This document shows positions 19,614 through 28,943 of a stretch of 64,000 nt of DNA, in pieces. The DNA lies in contig JAQEWB010000002.1 of the NCBI GenBank assembly GCA_027694045.1, forward strand, positions 310,001-374,000. The letters are read 5' to 3'. The DNA comes from Bacillaceae bacterium OF18-1A (GTDB lineage: Bacteria > Bacillota > Bacilli > Bacillales > Bacillaceae_G). A program made the translations under genes and the position numbers. The notes beneath the pieces are model-generated. The model had not been told where the DNA came from. It saw nothing but the letters and a program-made list of their open reading frames with translations, and searched no databases. Positions within the stretch are counted from its first letter, which is position 1. Every line of letters begins with the position of its first letter.

Positions 19614-22337
19614 CTATTTCAAGTTTAATCCCTTCTTATATAACATTGGTTTTTCTTTCTTCCCTTTTTTCCCTGTTAATAAAGAACCTACTAGTAAGAA
19701 AGTCGGAATGGATGACAAACCTCCGATTAACAACCAGTCTCTTGCTTGTATTGGCATTGTACTAAAAATTGGTTGTAACGGTGGATAGTATATAACAACG
19801 AGCATTAACAGTAACGAAATGATAACCGCTCCTACTAAATACACGTTTCCAAACGGATTACGGTGAAAAACAGAATGCTCGCTTCGGCAATCAAATACAT
19901 GAATAAGCTGCGCAAGTACCAACGTCGCAAATGCTACAGTTTGTGCATATTTCAGTTCATTTGGGTGTTGATTATACGCAATAATAAACGCCACTAACGT
20001 CACTGCCCCGATAAGAAATCCTCGGCTTATAATTTTCCAAGCAAGCCCTCTAGCAAATACTCCTTCTTTCGGGTGGCGTGGTGTTCTCTTCATTACATCT
20101 CCTTCAGCCTTATCAAGCCCTAATGCCATAGCAGGTAAACCATCAGTAACTAAGTTCACCCATAATATTTGAATTGGGACCATCGGCAACGGTAATGCAA
20201 GTAACATTGCAAATAACATAACTAAAATTTCTCCAACGTTTGATGCTAATAAATATCGAATAAACTTTCTTATGTTCTCGTATATATTTCTACCTTCTTT
20301 AATCGCTGATTTAATCGTAGCAAAATTATCATCTAGTAAAACAAGTGAAGACGCTTCTTTCGCAACGTCTGTCCCTGTGATTCCCATCGCTATCCCGATA
20401 TCCGCTGTTTTTATGGCTGGGGCATCGTTCACTCCATCACCGGTCATCGCTACTATATGTCCTTTATTTTGCAACGCCTTAACAATTTTCAATTTGTGTT
20501 CTGGCGATACACGAGCAAATACATACGTATCCTCTACAATGCTTTCTAGCTCCTCTACATCCATATTCGCGAGTTCTACGCCTTCAACAACGCGGCCACC
20601 TGGTGGCAAAACCCCTAATTGTTCAGCAATTGCCATTGCTGTCACTTTATGATCTCCTGTAATCATCACTGTTCGAATACCAGCTTCTTTACACTCTTTT
20701 ACCGCCTGCTCCACTTCTGGCCTTGGCGGATCAATCATTCCTTGTATCCCAATTAGCATAAAATCTTTTTCAACGTCTCTTTCATGCTCAATAGAGTCAG
20801 TTGCTTTTAATGGCTTGAATGCAACTGCAATTGTTCGAAGTGCTTGACTACCTAAACTATGAATAGCCGCCTGTACTTCTTTTCTATACAACTCACTTAA
20901 CGGTTGCTGTCTATCCGCCCATAAGATTGTTTGACTCATTTGCAGGAGGACATCTGGGGCTCCTTTCGTCACAACAAACTTTTTCCCCTCTCGATCTCGC
21001 ACAATAACACTCATCATTTTTCGAGTCGAGTCAAATGGAAACTCACGAATAATTTCAAATTTCCCTTTCAGTGCCTCACGCGTAATCCCCGCTTTCATTG
21101 CTGCAGCTACAAGCGCTCCTTCTGTCGGATCTCCATCTAATACATACGCCTTTTTCTTTTGAATAATATTCGCATTGTTACATAGTGACCCAAATGTAAG
21201 TAGTTGATAAAGTGATTTCGTCTTAGCTGGGTTAACTTCTTTTTCACCTTTCATAAAAGACCCATTAGGCTCATATCCTTGCCCTGTCACTTTCCACAAT
21301 TCTCCACCTGACCACATATGTGTTACCATCATTTTATTTTGCGTCATTGTTCCCGTTTTATCAGAGCATATAACAGAAGCACAGCCTAACGTTTCTACAG
21401 CTGGTAACTTTCTTACAATCGCTCTCTTTTTTATCATACGCTGTACACCAAGTGATAAAGCTACTGTAACGATTGCGGGTAATCCTTCTGGAATAGCAGC
21501 AACAGCTAGCGACACACCAGCTAAAAACATATGATATACTTCGTTCCCTTGATACACACCAGCTAATACAACGAGTGCTGTCAGAATAAGAGCCACAATG
21601 ATTAATATTTTTCCAAGTTGCTCTAATCTTCTTTGTAATGGCGTTTCCATTTGCTCTGCATTTTGTAACATATTCGCAATTTGACCCATAGCTGTATTCA
21701 TACCAGTCGCTACAACGACCCCTGTTCCAGATCCTCTTGTAATCATCGTACCCATAAAAGCCATATTTTTTTGATCACCAATTGAAACATCTTGCCCTGG
21801 CAATGCTTCTACCTTTTTTTGTACAGGTACTGACTCTCCGGTTAAAGCAGACTCTTCGATATATAAACTCGACGCTTCAACGAGGCGTACATCAGCCCCT
21901 ATACGATCACCACTAGAAAATTTAATAACATCGCCTAAAACAAGTGCTTTAGATGGTGCCTTTATCCACTTTCCATTCCGCATTACAGTAACTTGCGGGG
22001 CGGCTAGTTCTTTTAAAGCTTCTAATGATTTTTCAGCTTTTCTTTCTTGAAAAAAGCCGAGAATACCATTAATAATAACAATCGCAACAATCGCAATAGA
22101 ATCAATGTATTCACCTAAAAACGCAGAAACAATTGTTGCTCCAAACAAAACAAGTACCATGAAATCTTTAAATTGCGCTAAAAATACCATTAGTGCAGAA
22201 GGCCTTTTTGCTTCTTCTAATTCATTTGTACCAAATTTCTTCATTCGCCCTTCTGCTTCTTTCTCTGTAAGTCCAACCTTCACATTTGTATTCGTTCTTT
22301 CCTCCACTTCATGTGCTCGCATTCCATACCAGTTCAT
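19614..22337 (-). CDS. yloB: P-type (SERCA-like, type IIA) calcium-transporting ATPase YloB
   Basis: 907 residues. A cation pump of the plasma membrane, most similar in layout to eukaryotic SERCA pumps and to B. subtilis YloB. Actuator loop TGES at 166-169; the Ca-binding M4 motif AAIPEGLPA near 281-289; phosphorylation site DKTGT at 326-330; hinge TGDGVNDAPA; about ten membrane helices, four after the catalytic core. The C-terminus is basic. The start has AGGAGG. Divergent from rqcH. In B. subtilis YloB is linked to calcium transport during sporulation. Confidence 0.95.
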   Translation of the reverse strand: MNWYGMRAHEVEERTNTNVKVGLTEKEAEGRMKKFGTNELEEAKRPSALMVFLAQFKDFMVLVLFGATIVSAFLGEYIDSIAIVAIVIINGILGFFQERKAEKSLEALKELAAPQVTVMRNGKWIKAPSKALVLGDVIKFSSGDRIGADVRLVEASSLYIEESALTGESVPVQKKVEALPGQDVSIGDQKNMAFMGTMITRGSGTGVVVATGMNTAMGQIANMLQNAEQMETPLQRRLEQLGKILIIVALILTALVVLAGVYQGNEVYHMFLAGVSLAVAAIPEGLPAIVTVALSLGVQRMIKKRAIVRKLPAVETLGCASVICSDKTGTMTQNKMMVTHMWSGGELWKVTGQGYEPNGSFMKGEKEVNPAKTKSLYQLLTFGSLCNNANIIQKKKAYVLDGDPTEGALVAAAMKAGITREALKGKFEIIREFPFDSTRKMMSVIVRDREGKKFVVTKGAPDVLLQMSQTILWADRQQPLSELYRKEVQAAIHSLGSQALRTIAVAFKPLKATDSIEHERDVEKDFMLIGIQGMIDPPRPEVEQAVKECKEAGIRTVMITGDHKVTAMAIAEQLGVLPPGGRVVEGVELANMDVEELESIVEDTYVFARVSPEHKLKIVKALQNKGHIVAMTGDGVNDAPAIKTADIGIAMGITGTDVAKEASSLVLLDDNFATIKSAIKEGRNIYENIRKFIRYLLASNVGEILVMLFAMLLALPLPMVPIQILWVNLVTDGLPAMALGLDKAEGDVMKRTPRHPKEGVFARGLAWKIISRGFLIGAVTLVAFIIAYNQHPNELKYAQTVAFATLVLAQLIHVFDCRSEHSVFHRNPFGNVYLVGAVIISLLLMLVVIYYPPLQPIFSTMPIQARDWLLIGGLSSIPTFLLVGSLLTGKKGKKEKPMLYKKGLNLK

Positions 22338-22383
22338 CCTGTTATCGACCTCCTGATTCCAGACATACTCTATTGAAAGCTTA

Positions 22384-22412
22384 TTCAGCCTCGTCCAAAA
22401 AAATGCTATAAT
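22384..22412 (+). promoter_or_regulatory. extended -10 sigma-A promoter for rqcH
   Basis: TGCTATAAT (TGnTATAAT) with the perfect -10 at 22407-22412; the -35 position 17 bases upstream (TTCAGC) is poor, which is normal for extended -10 promoters. Transcription would begin about 25 bases before the rqcH ATG. Confidence 0.65.
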
Positions 22413-22442
22413 TAACTTTTAGTTAGAAAGGAGTGTTCATTT

Positions 22443-24152
22443 ATGGCATTCGATGGATTATTTACAAGAGCAATTACACATGAAATAGCAAATTCTCTTC
22501 AGACAGGAAGAATTTCAAAAATATATCAACCCTCAAAATATGAAATTTTATTACATATTCGAGCAAACGGAAAAAACCAAAAACTAATTCTTTCATCACA
22601 CCCTACATATGCGCGTATGCACTTAACGAATCAAAACTACGATTCACCAGCAATACCGCCGATGTTTTGTATGCTTCTTCGCAAACATTTAGAAGGTGGA
22701 TTTATTGAAAAAATTGAACAAATCGACTTAGAGCGTATTATTCAAATTACAGTCCGCAGTCGTAATGAGATCGGCGACGAATCATTAAAAACATTAGTAA
22801 TCGAAATAATGGGAAGGCACAGTAACATTATTTTATTAGATACGAAAACGAACGTTATTTTAGATAGCTTAAAACACATTTCGTTAGCCGTGAATCGACA
22901 CCGAACTGTATATGCCGGTGCTGAATACGTTGCGCCACCAGCCCAACATAAAATCAATCCTCTCCACATTGAAACTGAGGATGAATTTATTAAACCGTTA
23001 GACTTTTTATCTGGAAATATGGATAAACAACTTGTCGGAGCTTTTATGGGAATTTCCCCATTATTTGCAAAAGAAGTAGTAAAAAAAGCTGGTATGGTAA
23101 ACGAGAAAGCATTATCAGAAGCATTTTTCTCTATACAAATGCCATTACTATCTCACACATACACACCAGCAATGATTACTGCAAAAGGAAAAGAATTCTT
23201 TTATCTTTTCCCTCTTTCACACCTACAAGGAGAAGAGAAAACATTCTCATCAGTGAGCGAATTATTAGATCGCTTCTTCTTTGGTAAAGCAGAGCGTGAT
23301 CGTGTGAAACAACAAGCTCATGATTTAGAGCGCTTTATGCAAAACGAAAAAAATAAAAATGAGAAAAAACTCATTAAACTAGAAAAAACATTACAAGATG
23401 CTGGAAAAGCCGATAAATATCAACTATTTGGCGAACTACTTACAGCCAATATGTACGCTTTAAAAAAAGGTGATAAAGATATTGAGGTCGTTAATTATTA
23501 CGATGAAAATGGTGGAACTGTAAAGATCACATTAGATCCTTTAAAAACACCATCTGACAATGCACAACGTTATTTTCAAAAGTACCAAAAAGCAAAAAAT
23601 TCAGTTGTAGTTGTAGAAGAACAAATTGAAAAAACAAATGAAGAAATTCTTTATTTCGATAGCTTACTTCAACAAATGGAAGCTGCTTCTTCAAAAGATA
23701 TTGAAGAAATTCGTGAGGAACTTGCTGAAGAAGGTTATATGCGTAATCGCAAGACGAAAAACGCAAAGAAAAAGCCTACCAAACCAGTATTGGATAAATA
23801 TTTGGCTAGTGATGGTACAGAAATTTTCGTTGGTAAAAACAATAAACAAAATGATTATTTAACAACGAAATTTTCCCGTCGCGACGAGATTTGGTTACAT
23901 ACGAAAGACATACCTGGCTCTCACGTCGTCATTCGTTCTTTAGAGCCTACTGAAGAAACCTTACTAGAAGCTGCAAAAATTGCCGCTTATTATAGTAAAG
24001 CGAAGGAGTCTAGCTCTGTACCTGTTGATTTCACAAAAATACGCCATGTCAAAAAACCGAGTGGTGCAAAACTAGGATTTGTTACATATGACAATCAGCA
24101 AACAGTATATGTAACACCGGATGCTGATATCGTAATGAAATTAAAAGCATAA
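22443..24152 (+). CDS. rqcH: ribosome-associated quality control factor RqcH (Rqc2 homologue, NFACT protein)
   Basis: 569 residues. On stalled 50S subunits RqcH recruits tRNA-Ala and adds C-terminal alanine tails that mark the nascent chain for degradation. Domains: NFACT-N (1 to about 210), helix-hairpin-helix, a long Lys/Glu-rich coiled coil (about 290-430), NFACT-R near the C-terminus with [13 protein letters not shown]. The tRNA-recognition pair, Asp-Arg at 97-98 in B. subtilis as I recall it, reads Glu97-Arg98 here. Older annotations call this a fibronectin-binding protein. Site GAAAGGAG. Confidence 0.95.
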   Translation: MAFDGLFTRAITHEIANSLQTGRISKIYQPSKYEILLHIRANGKNQKLILSSHPTYARMHLTNQNYDSPAIPPMFCMLLRKHLEGGFIEKIEQIDLERIIQITVRSRNEIGDESLKTLVIEIMGRHSNIILLDTKTNVILDSLKHISLAVNRHRTVYAGAEYVAPPAQHKINPLHIETEDEFIKPLDFLSGNMDKQLVGAFMGISPLFAKEVVKKAGMVNEKALSEAFFSIQMPLLSHTYTPAMITAKGKEFFYLFPLSHLQGEEKTFSSVSELLDRFFFGKAERDRVKQQAHDLERFMQNEKNKNEKKLIKLEKTLQDAGKADKYQLFGELLTANMYALKKGDKDIEVVNYYDENGGTVKITLDPLKTPSDNAQRYFQKYQKAKNSVVVVEEQIEKTNEEILYFDSLLQQMEAASSKDIEEIREELAEEGYMRNRKTKNAKKKPTKPVLDKYLASDGTEIFVGKNNKQNDYLTTKFSRRDEIWLHTKDIPGSHVVIRSLEPTEETLLEAAKIAAYYSKAKESSSVPVDFTKIRHVKKPSGAKLGFVTYDNQQTVYVTPDADIVMKLKA

Positions 24153-24294
24153 ATAAAAAAACGTTATGTCATTAAGTCAATATTCCTTGTCGAAACTTCG
24201 ATATATTTTTATTTCTTAACTATAAAACAAATGAATTGCTATTTTTCAAATATAAAAGTTAAAAATAACTTATATCCTTTACTCGATGTATTTT

Positions 24295-24331
24295 AAAACT
24301 AGACTGTCAAAAAAGTTGACAGTCTAGTTTT
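24295..24331. terminator. perfect bidirectional terminator after rqcH
   Basis: Sixteen-base perfect arms, AAAACTAGACTGTCAA at 24295-24310 and its complement at 24316-24331, loop AAAAG. It lies in a 335-base gap (24153-24487) that otherwise shows only A+T-rich sequence and a promoter candidate near its right end. Confidence 0.9.
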
Positions 24332-24439
24332 GCATTTGTATAAATTTTTTTACAATATGTAACTAAAGATTACAACCCACATCGATCTTTTATATCCTAC
24401 CTCCCACAAATAACTGATTCATTTTTATCTTCACTAAAT

Positions 24440-24468
24440 TTGGCACACTACTTGCTTTATTCAATACT
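24440..24468 (+). promoter_or_regulatory. sigma-A-like promoter for the M24 peptidase gene
   Basis: TTGGCA and AATACT separated by 17 bases, ending 19 bases before the ATG at 24488; the short distance leaves room for the GGGGG binding site only. Confidence 0.4.
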
Positions 24469-24487
24469 GTGAAAAGGGGGAATTAAC

Positions 24488-25558
24488 ATGACTTCAAGAA
24501 TTAATAAAATCCAACAGCAACTACATAATTATGGAATTGACGGATTACTGATTACAAAAAAAGAAAATCGCCAATATGCAACAGACTTTACAGGTAGCGC
24601 TGGCGTCGTCTTACTCTCTGCGGATAAAGCTATTTTCATAACTGATTTTCGCTATGTAGATCAAGCGAAATCACAAATAAAAGAAGCTGAAATCATTATG
24701 CATAATGGAAATTTAGAAAAGGAAGTTGCCAATCAAGTATCAAAGTTACACATTCAAAAACTTGGAATTGAAGAAAATAATATAACACTACAACAATTTA
24801 AGAAACTACAGAAATATATACATACGGAAATGGTTGCAGTGTGCGAAATCATTGAAAACATTCGTCTTATTAAGGACGCACCTGAAATAGAAATAATGAA
24901 ACTTGCAGCTACTATTGCTGACGAAGCATTTCATCACATTATACAGTTTTTAAAACCCGGAATAAGTGAAACTGATGTACGAGATGAATTAGAATTTTTC
25001 ATGCGAAAAAAAGGAGCTACATCTTCATCATTCCAAATCATTGTAGCTTCTGGTGTTCGTTCTTCTCTCCCACATGGAGTTGCATCAAATAAAATAATCG
25101 AGCATGGCGATATCGTTACGTTAGATTTCGGTGCACTTTACAATGGGTATTGTTCTGATATAACACGTACTGTAGCAATCGGTGAACCATCAGAAGAATT
25201 CAAAAAAATATATAGCATTGTAAGAGAAGCATTAAAACGTGGAACGGAAGCAATTAAGCCTGGGGAAACTGCAAAAAGTATTGATGATGTAACGAGAGAT
25301 TACATTACAGAACATGGCTACGGTCAATATTTCGGCCACTCTACTGGTCACGGTCTTGGCTTAGAAATACATGAACCTCTTCGCCTATCTCAAGAAAGTA
25401 AGGCTACTTTAGAAGAAGGTATGGTTGTTACAGTTGAACCTGGTATTTACATACCACACTGGGGCGGTTGTAGAATTGAAGATGATATCGTTATTACAAA
25501 AGATGGCTATGAAGTTATTACAAAATCAAATAGAGAACTGATTGTTATTCCTTGTTAA
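24488..25558 (+). CDS. Xaa-Pro dipeptidase/aminopeptidase family protein (M24B)
   Basis: 356 residues. A cytosolic metallopeptidase cleaving N-terminal residues before proline. N-terminal creatinase-like domain (1 to about 125), then the pita-bread catalytic domain with the five metal ligands: Asp in VTLDFGALYNG, Asp in SDITRT, His in GHSTGHGLGLEIHE, Glu in VEPGIYI and Glu in RIEDDI. Length fits the short YpdF/YqhT-type enzymes. Its ATG has AAAGGGGG. It has its own promoter candidate and is not linked to the pyr genes. Confidence 0.92.
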   Translation: MTSRINKIQQQLHNYGIDGLLITKKENRQYATDFTGSAGVVLLSADKAIFITDFRYVDQAKSQIKEAEIIMHNGNLEKEVANQVSKLHIQKLGIEENNITLQQFKKLQKYIHTEMVAVCEIIENIRLIKDAPEIEIMKLAATIADEAFHHIIQFLKPGISETDVRDELEFFMRKKGATSSSFQIIVASGVRSSLPHGVASNKIIEHGDIVTLDFGALYNGYCSDITRTVAIGEPSEEFKKIYSIVREALKRGTEAIKPGETAKSIDDVTRDYITEHGYGQYFGHSTGHGLGLEIHEPLRLSQESKATLEEGMVVTVEPGIYIPHWGGCRIEDDIVITKDGYEVITKSNRELIVIPC

Positions 25559-25577
25559 AATTATGAAATTTTTAACA

Positions 25578-25639
25578 GGAATTTCCCTCTGCACATAGAA
25601 TTCCTTCTCTGGAGTATTCATTTAAAGAGGGGGAATTCT
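25578..25639 (+). promoter_or_regulatory. hairpin able to bury the ribosome binding site of the DinB gene
   Basis: The binding-site segment AGAGGGGGAATTCT (25626-25639) can pair over all 14 bases with AGAATTCCTTCTCT (25597-25610), using two G-T pairs, with a 15-base loop. A second, weaker partner, GGAATTTCCCTCT, lies at 25578-25590. The structure would mask the ribosome binding site of the TTG-started gene at 25642. There is no T-run after the stem, so it is not a plain terminator. Confidence 0.55.
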
Positions 25640-25641
25640 AA

Positions 25642-26166
25642 TTGAACTTTGTAATTGATAAAATAGATGGTTTACAGCTTGAGTTTTCCAAACTTGTTTC
25701 CATGATGAATTACGCTCGTTACACAACGATGCAAGCGGTGGAAGATTTAACAATGGAAGAACTTGATTATTTATATGATAGTGAAGCAAATTCAATTGGC
25801 ATGTTATTGTACCATATGGCTGCCATTGAATTTTACTACCAAATTCATACTTTTGAAGATCGTGAACCAACAGAAGCTGAATTAGAACGTTGGTTACCTG
25901 CTATTGAGTTAGGAAATCTTGGACGTGAGAATATAAAAGGAAACTCCATAGAATTTTACATACATACATTACAAGAGGTACGCTCCAAAACAATTGAAAC
26001 TTTTCAATCGTTGCCTAATGAGTGGTTATGTAAAACGACAAAATTTTGGCATGACAAACCGGCAAATAACTTCTTTAAATGGTTTCATGTATTTGAAGAT
26101 GAAATCAATCATCGCGGACAAATACGTTTAATTAAGAAGATGCAAAAAGCTCATGCAGTAAAATAA
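25642..26166 (+). CDS. DinB-fold (DUF664-like) protein
   Basis: 174 residues from a TTG start with AGAGGGGG nine bases upstream; there is no closer ATG. The four-helix DinB/YfiT fold is indicated by the metal-ligand pattern: a His in LLYHMAAIEF near residue 60 and HVFEDEINHRGQIRLIKK near 150-165. Members include bacillithiol transferases and mycothiol-dependent enzymes; many are uncharacterised and I cannot assign a substrate. The start is overlapped by a strong stem (see 25578-25639). A bidirectional terminator follows directly. Confidence 0.8.
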   Translation: MNFVIDKIDGLQLEFSKLVSMMNYARYTTMQAVEDLTMEELDYLYDSEANSIGMLLYHMAAIEFYYQIHTFEDREPTEAELERWLPAIELGNLGRENIKGNSIEFYIHTLQEVRSKTIETFQSLPNEWLCKTTKFWHDKPANNFFKWFHVFEDEINHRGQIRLIKKMQKAHAVK

Positions 26167-26196
26167 GAAAGTGCCACCGGATAAGGTGGCACTTTC
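26167..26196. terminator. bidirectional terminator between convergent genes
   Basis: GAAAGTGCCACC and GGTGGCACTTTC, perfect 12-base arms with a six-base loop, abutting the DinB stop and just beyond the end of the convergent membrane gene. Confidence 0.85.
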
Positions 26197-26198
26197 TT

Positions 26199-26567
26199 CT
26201 ATTCATTAACGAATAACCTTTCGTTTACTTTTTTAGCGAGTGCTGCTACCAATATTAAAATACATATTAAATATAGCAATTTCGCAAAAAATAGCCACTC
26301 TTGAAACATTACAATTCCATCTATTATCTCATTTCCCTTCAGTAACAAAAACGGAATCGTGCTAATTATAATGACACACTCGATGCTGAAAACAATTTTC
26401 TTTTTTCGACTATACACTTTCCATTCATCCCAGCGATACATGGGAGCAAAAATCAATACTCCTATACATAATATAACTGGTACCCATTCACTTTTAAGGA
26501 ATTGCCCTGAAATAACTGATAATAGTAAACAAATGAGCACACCGTAATACCCTATTTTCTCTTTCAT
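26199..26567 (-). CDS. small membrane protein, paralogue of the next gene
   Basis: 122 residues with about four hydrophobic helices and a charged central loop RWDEWKVYSRKKK. I do not recognise the family. It is clearly related to the neighbouring protein at 26583-26948: shared KIGYYG / KIGFWG start, the loop YRWDEWKVYSRK / YNWDDMKRYSKK, and FQEWLFFAK / FQEWMSSAK. The ATG has GGGGGAG. It starts 15 bases after its paralogue, so the two are co-transcribed. Confidence 0.75.
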   Translation of the reverse strand: MKEKIGYYGVLICLLLSVISGQFLKSEWVPVILCIGVLIFAPMYRWDEWKVYSRKKKIVFSIECVIIISTIPFLLLKGNEIIDGIVMFQEWLFFAKLLYLICILILVAALAKKVNERLFVNE

Positions 26568-26582
26568 TCGTACTCCCCCATC

Positions 26583-26948
26583 CTACTTCTCCTTTAATAT
26601 GTAACTTGCTATACTCATAACAATTCTTAGAAAAATAACAACTACAATTACAATATAAAAACTTTTTGCAGAAGACATCCATTCTTGAAAAATAGACATT
26701 TTCTCCATTTGCTTCTGACCTTCTATTAAAATAAACCCTACGAAAAATGAGCAAACAACCGTGATACCTATCATAATTCCGATACTTTTCTTACTATATC
26801 GTTTCATATCATCCCAGTTATATAAAAGTATAAATAAAAATCCAAGAACAGGTATGATACTTATCCATTCATTGTTTGTAAATAAATTTAAAATGATTAC
26901 TAGAATACAAGATACGATGAATCCCCAAAAGCCAATTTTTTTGTGCAT
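26583..26948 (-). CDS. small membrane protein, tandem paralogue
   Basis: 121 residues, about four predicted membrane helices, Lys-rich C-terminus. First of a two-gene minus-strand unit with a strong AGGAGGG site. Similarity to the downstream protein runs end to end (see 26199-26567), which points to a local duplication. No known catalytic motif is visible, and function is unknown. Confidence 0.75.
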   Translation of the reverse strand: MHKKIGFWGFIVSCILVIILNLFTNNEWISIIPVLGFLFILLYNWDDMKRYSKKSIGIMIGITVVCSFFVGFILIEGQKQMEKMSIFQEWMSSAKSFYIVIVVVIFLRIVMSIASYILKEK

Positions 26949-27114
26949 AAGCCCTCCTAGAATTCCATTTTTAGGATTAATTGTATTGTATCATCCATTT
27001 TAAATTCTCACCATTACAGTACATGAAATTTTACTTTTTTCTTTTTCCTATACTCACATACTTTCACTACTTTCATACAATAAACTACACGAACGCCTAA
27101 AGGATGTGAATGCT

Positions 27115-28500
27115 ATGGGAGTTGACTTAACGCTTTTACACGCTCTCTATGTTCTTTGTTTACTAACGATTATTACCTTCTTTATTCTTCGAAAAGATAC
27201 GACAATCATTTGCATTATTTTTATCTTTTTATTAGCATTAACCGCAACAAGTTCTATCCCTCTTGCTGTTAGCGGTATTTTTCAAAGTTTCATTTACGCC
27301 ATTACTGAGCTATTACCAACTATATTAATCATTTCTATTATTGTATCCATGAGCAATTTACTCGTTCATACCGGTATAAATGATACAATGATTTCACCAT
27401 TTACAAAGATGATCCGTACCCCTACCCTCGCCTACTGGATTATTGGCCTTTTGATGATGACAATTTCTTTCTTCTTTTGGCCTTCTCCCGCTGTCGCCTT
27501 AATGGGAGCTATTTTATTACCGGTTGCTGTACGCGTCGGTCTCCCCCCAATTGGAGTAGCAATTGCTATGAACTTATTCGGTCATGGGATTGCTTTATCC
27601 GGCGACTTCGTTATACAAGGCGCACCAAAATTAACCGCAGACGCTGCTGGTCTCCCTGTTTCCAGCGTCGTATCTGCAAGTGTTCCACTCGTTATCGTTA
27701 TGGGCGTTGTGACAACTTCCGTCGCTTTTTTCTTCTTACGAAAAGAGTTTCATACAGGCTTAGCTATACAAGAATCTATTCTATCAACTGAGTCTTCTAA
27801 AACGCTCACTTCATTATCTCCTCGCACAAAGAAATGGCTCGCTATTTGTATCCCTATCGTATATATCATTGATATCCTTTGCATGATTCAATTTCAACTA
27901 CAAGGAAGCGACGCAACTGCACTTATCGGCGGAACAACTGTTATTATGATTATCATCATTTCTCTCATCGCCTACAAAGGTAATGGACTGAATAAAACGA
28001 CCGATTATTTCATAGAAGGGCTCCAATTTGGCTTTAAAATTTTCGGACCAGTTATTCCTATCGCTGCACTCTTTTATTTAGGAGATAGCGGCTTTGTGAA
28101 AATTATCGGAGACTATTTACCGAAAGGCTCACATGGCATCATTAACGACTTAGGAATCGCTTTATCTCAAACAGTTCCTTTAAATCAATATGTATCAGCT
28201 GGAACTTTAACTATCGTCGGTGTCATAACAGGATTAGATGGATCTGGATTTTCAGGTATATCACTTGCTGGTTCCATTGCCAATCTTTTCGGAACAGCAC
28301 TTGGTCATGGAACCGCTACATTAACAGCACTCGGGCAAATTGCAGCGATATGGACTGGTGGCGGGGTGTTAATTCCTTGGGCCCTTATTCCTGCTGCTGC
28401 GATTTGTAAAGTCGATCCATTTGAACTGGCACGCCGAAACTTTTTACCCGTTATGATTGGTTTAATCGTCACCACTATCGTTGCGATGTTTATTTTATAA
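27115..28500 (+). CDS. multi-pass permease, ion-transporter-superfamily-like, substrate unknown
   Basis: 461 residues from ATG 27115; AAAGGATG lies ten bases upstream, whereas a GTG nine bases earlier lies on top of that site. About 11-12 membrane helices. Two glycine-rich, probably re-entrant stretches, NLFGHGIALSGDF in the first half and NLFGTALGHGTATL in the second, suggest an inverted-repeat transporter of the GntP/DctM/CitM type. I cannot name a substrate, and no regulator, kinase or binding protein is adjacent. A hairpin terminator follows at once. Confidence 0.7.
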   Translation: MGVDLTLLHALYVLCLLTIITFFILRKDTTIICIIFIFLLALTATSSIPLAVSGIFQSFIYAITELLPTILIISIIVSMSNLLVHTGINDTMISPFTKMIRTPTLAYWIIGLLMMTISFFFWPSPAVALMGAILLPVAVRVGLPPIGVAIAMNLFGHGIALSGDFVIQGAPKLTADAAGLPVSSVVSASVPLVIVMGVVTTSVAFFFLRKEFHTGLAIQESILSTESSKTLTSLSPRTKKWLAICIPIVYIIDILCMIQFQLQGSDATALIGGTTVIMIIIISLIAYKGNGLNKTTDYFIEGLQFGFKIFGPVIPIAALFYLGDSGFVKIIGDYLPKGSHGIINDLGIALSQTVPLNQYVSAGTLTIVGVITGLDGSGFSGISLAGSIANLFGTALGHGTATLTALGQIAAIWTGGGVLIPWALIPAAAICKVDPFELARRNFLPVMIGLIVTTIVAMFIL

Positions 28501-28530
28501 CGTAAGCAAGTATTCTCTTGCTTACGTTTT
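28501..28530 (+). terminator. terminator of the permease gene
   Basis: CGTAAGCAAG and CTTGCTTACG arms with a six-base loop and TTTT, starting directly at the stop codon. Confidence 0.85.
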
Positions 28531-28666
28531 CCCTTGTAAAATTCATCATGAATTACTCGTTTTCAAGAGGGATTCATGATTACTTAGCGAAATTATATTA
28601 GGAGAGTAATTATTTCAAAACGTTTACGAGAAACAGATTACTTCAATTAGAAAAGGGGACATACCT

Positions 28667-28921
28667 ATGAATGAATTGATTTTCGTTTTATTAATTTGTC
28701 CATTACTTATCTTTATCGTTTCTGTTATTGGAACACGCAAGACGAAAACGTATTACGTCATGCCGATTGTAACGTTTGCTAGTTTTTTAATAGTAGGTGT
28801 TATCGCCTTTACTCCAAAGTTTTTCTTTTGGGTTGGCATGTATAGCATCTTCTCATTTATTGTTTCTTATATGACGCTATTGTTTGTAAGGGGATATAAA
28901 GTTGCGGAAAACGCTAAATAG
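28667..28921 (+). CDS. small hydrophobic membrane protein (resembles DUF2651)
   Basis: 84 residues with three membrane helices and a basic turn RKTKTYY after the first. The pattern, including FFFWVGMYSIFSFIVSYM, recalls the DUF2651 family of Bacillus, an assignment made from memory only. Site AAAAGGGGAC. It stands alone between a terminator and a gene remnant. No function is known. Confidence 0.65.
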   Translation: MNELIFVLLICPLLIFIVSVIGTRKTKTYYVMPIVTFASFLIVGVIAFTPKFFFWVGMYSIFSFIVSYMTLLFVRGYKVAENAK

Positions 28922-28943
28922 TTGTTAGCAGGGAGATTGTCAT

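Noticed and set aside
22338..22442. shared operator between divergent yloB and rqcH
   Set aside because: Only an rqcH extended -10 promoter is clear; no inverted repeat was found.
26494..26754. 86-codon minus-strand frame overlapping both membrane paralogues
   Set aside because: A different frame of the same strand; both overlapping genes have strong binding sites and membrane-protein composition.
27477..27791. 104-codon Arg/Cys-rich plus-strand frame
   Set aside because: Out-of-frame shadow of the permease gene.
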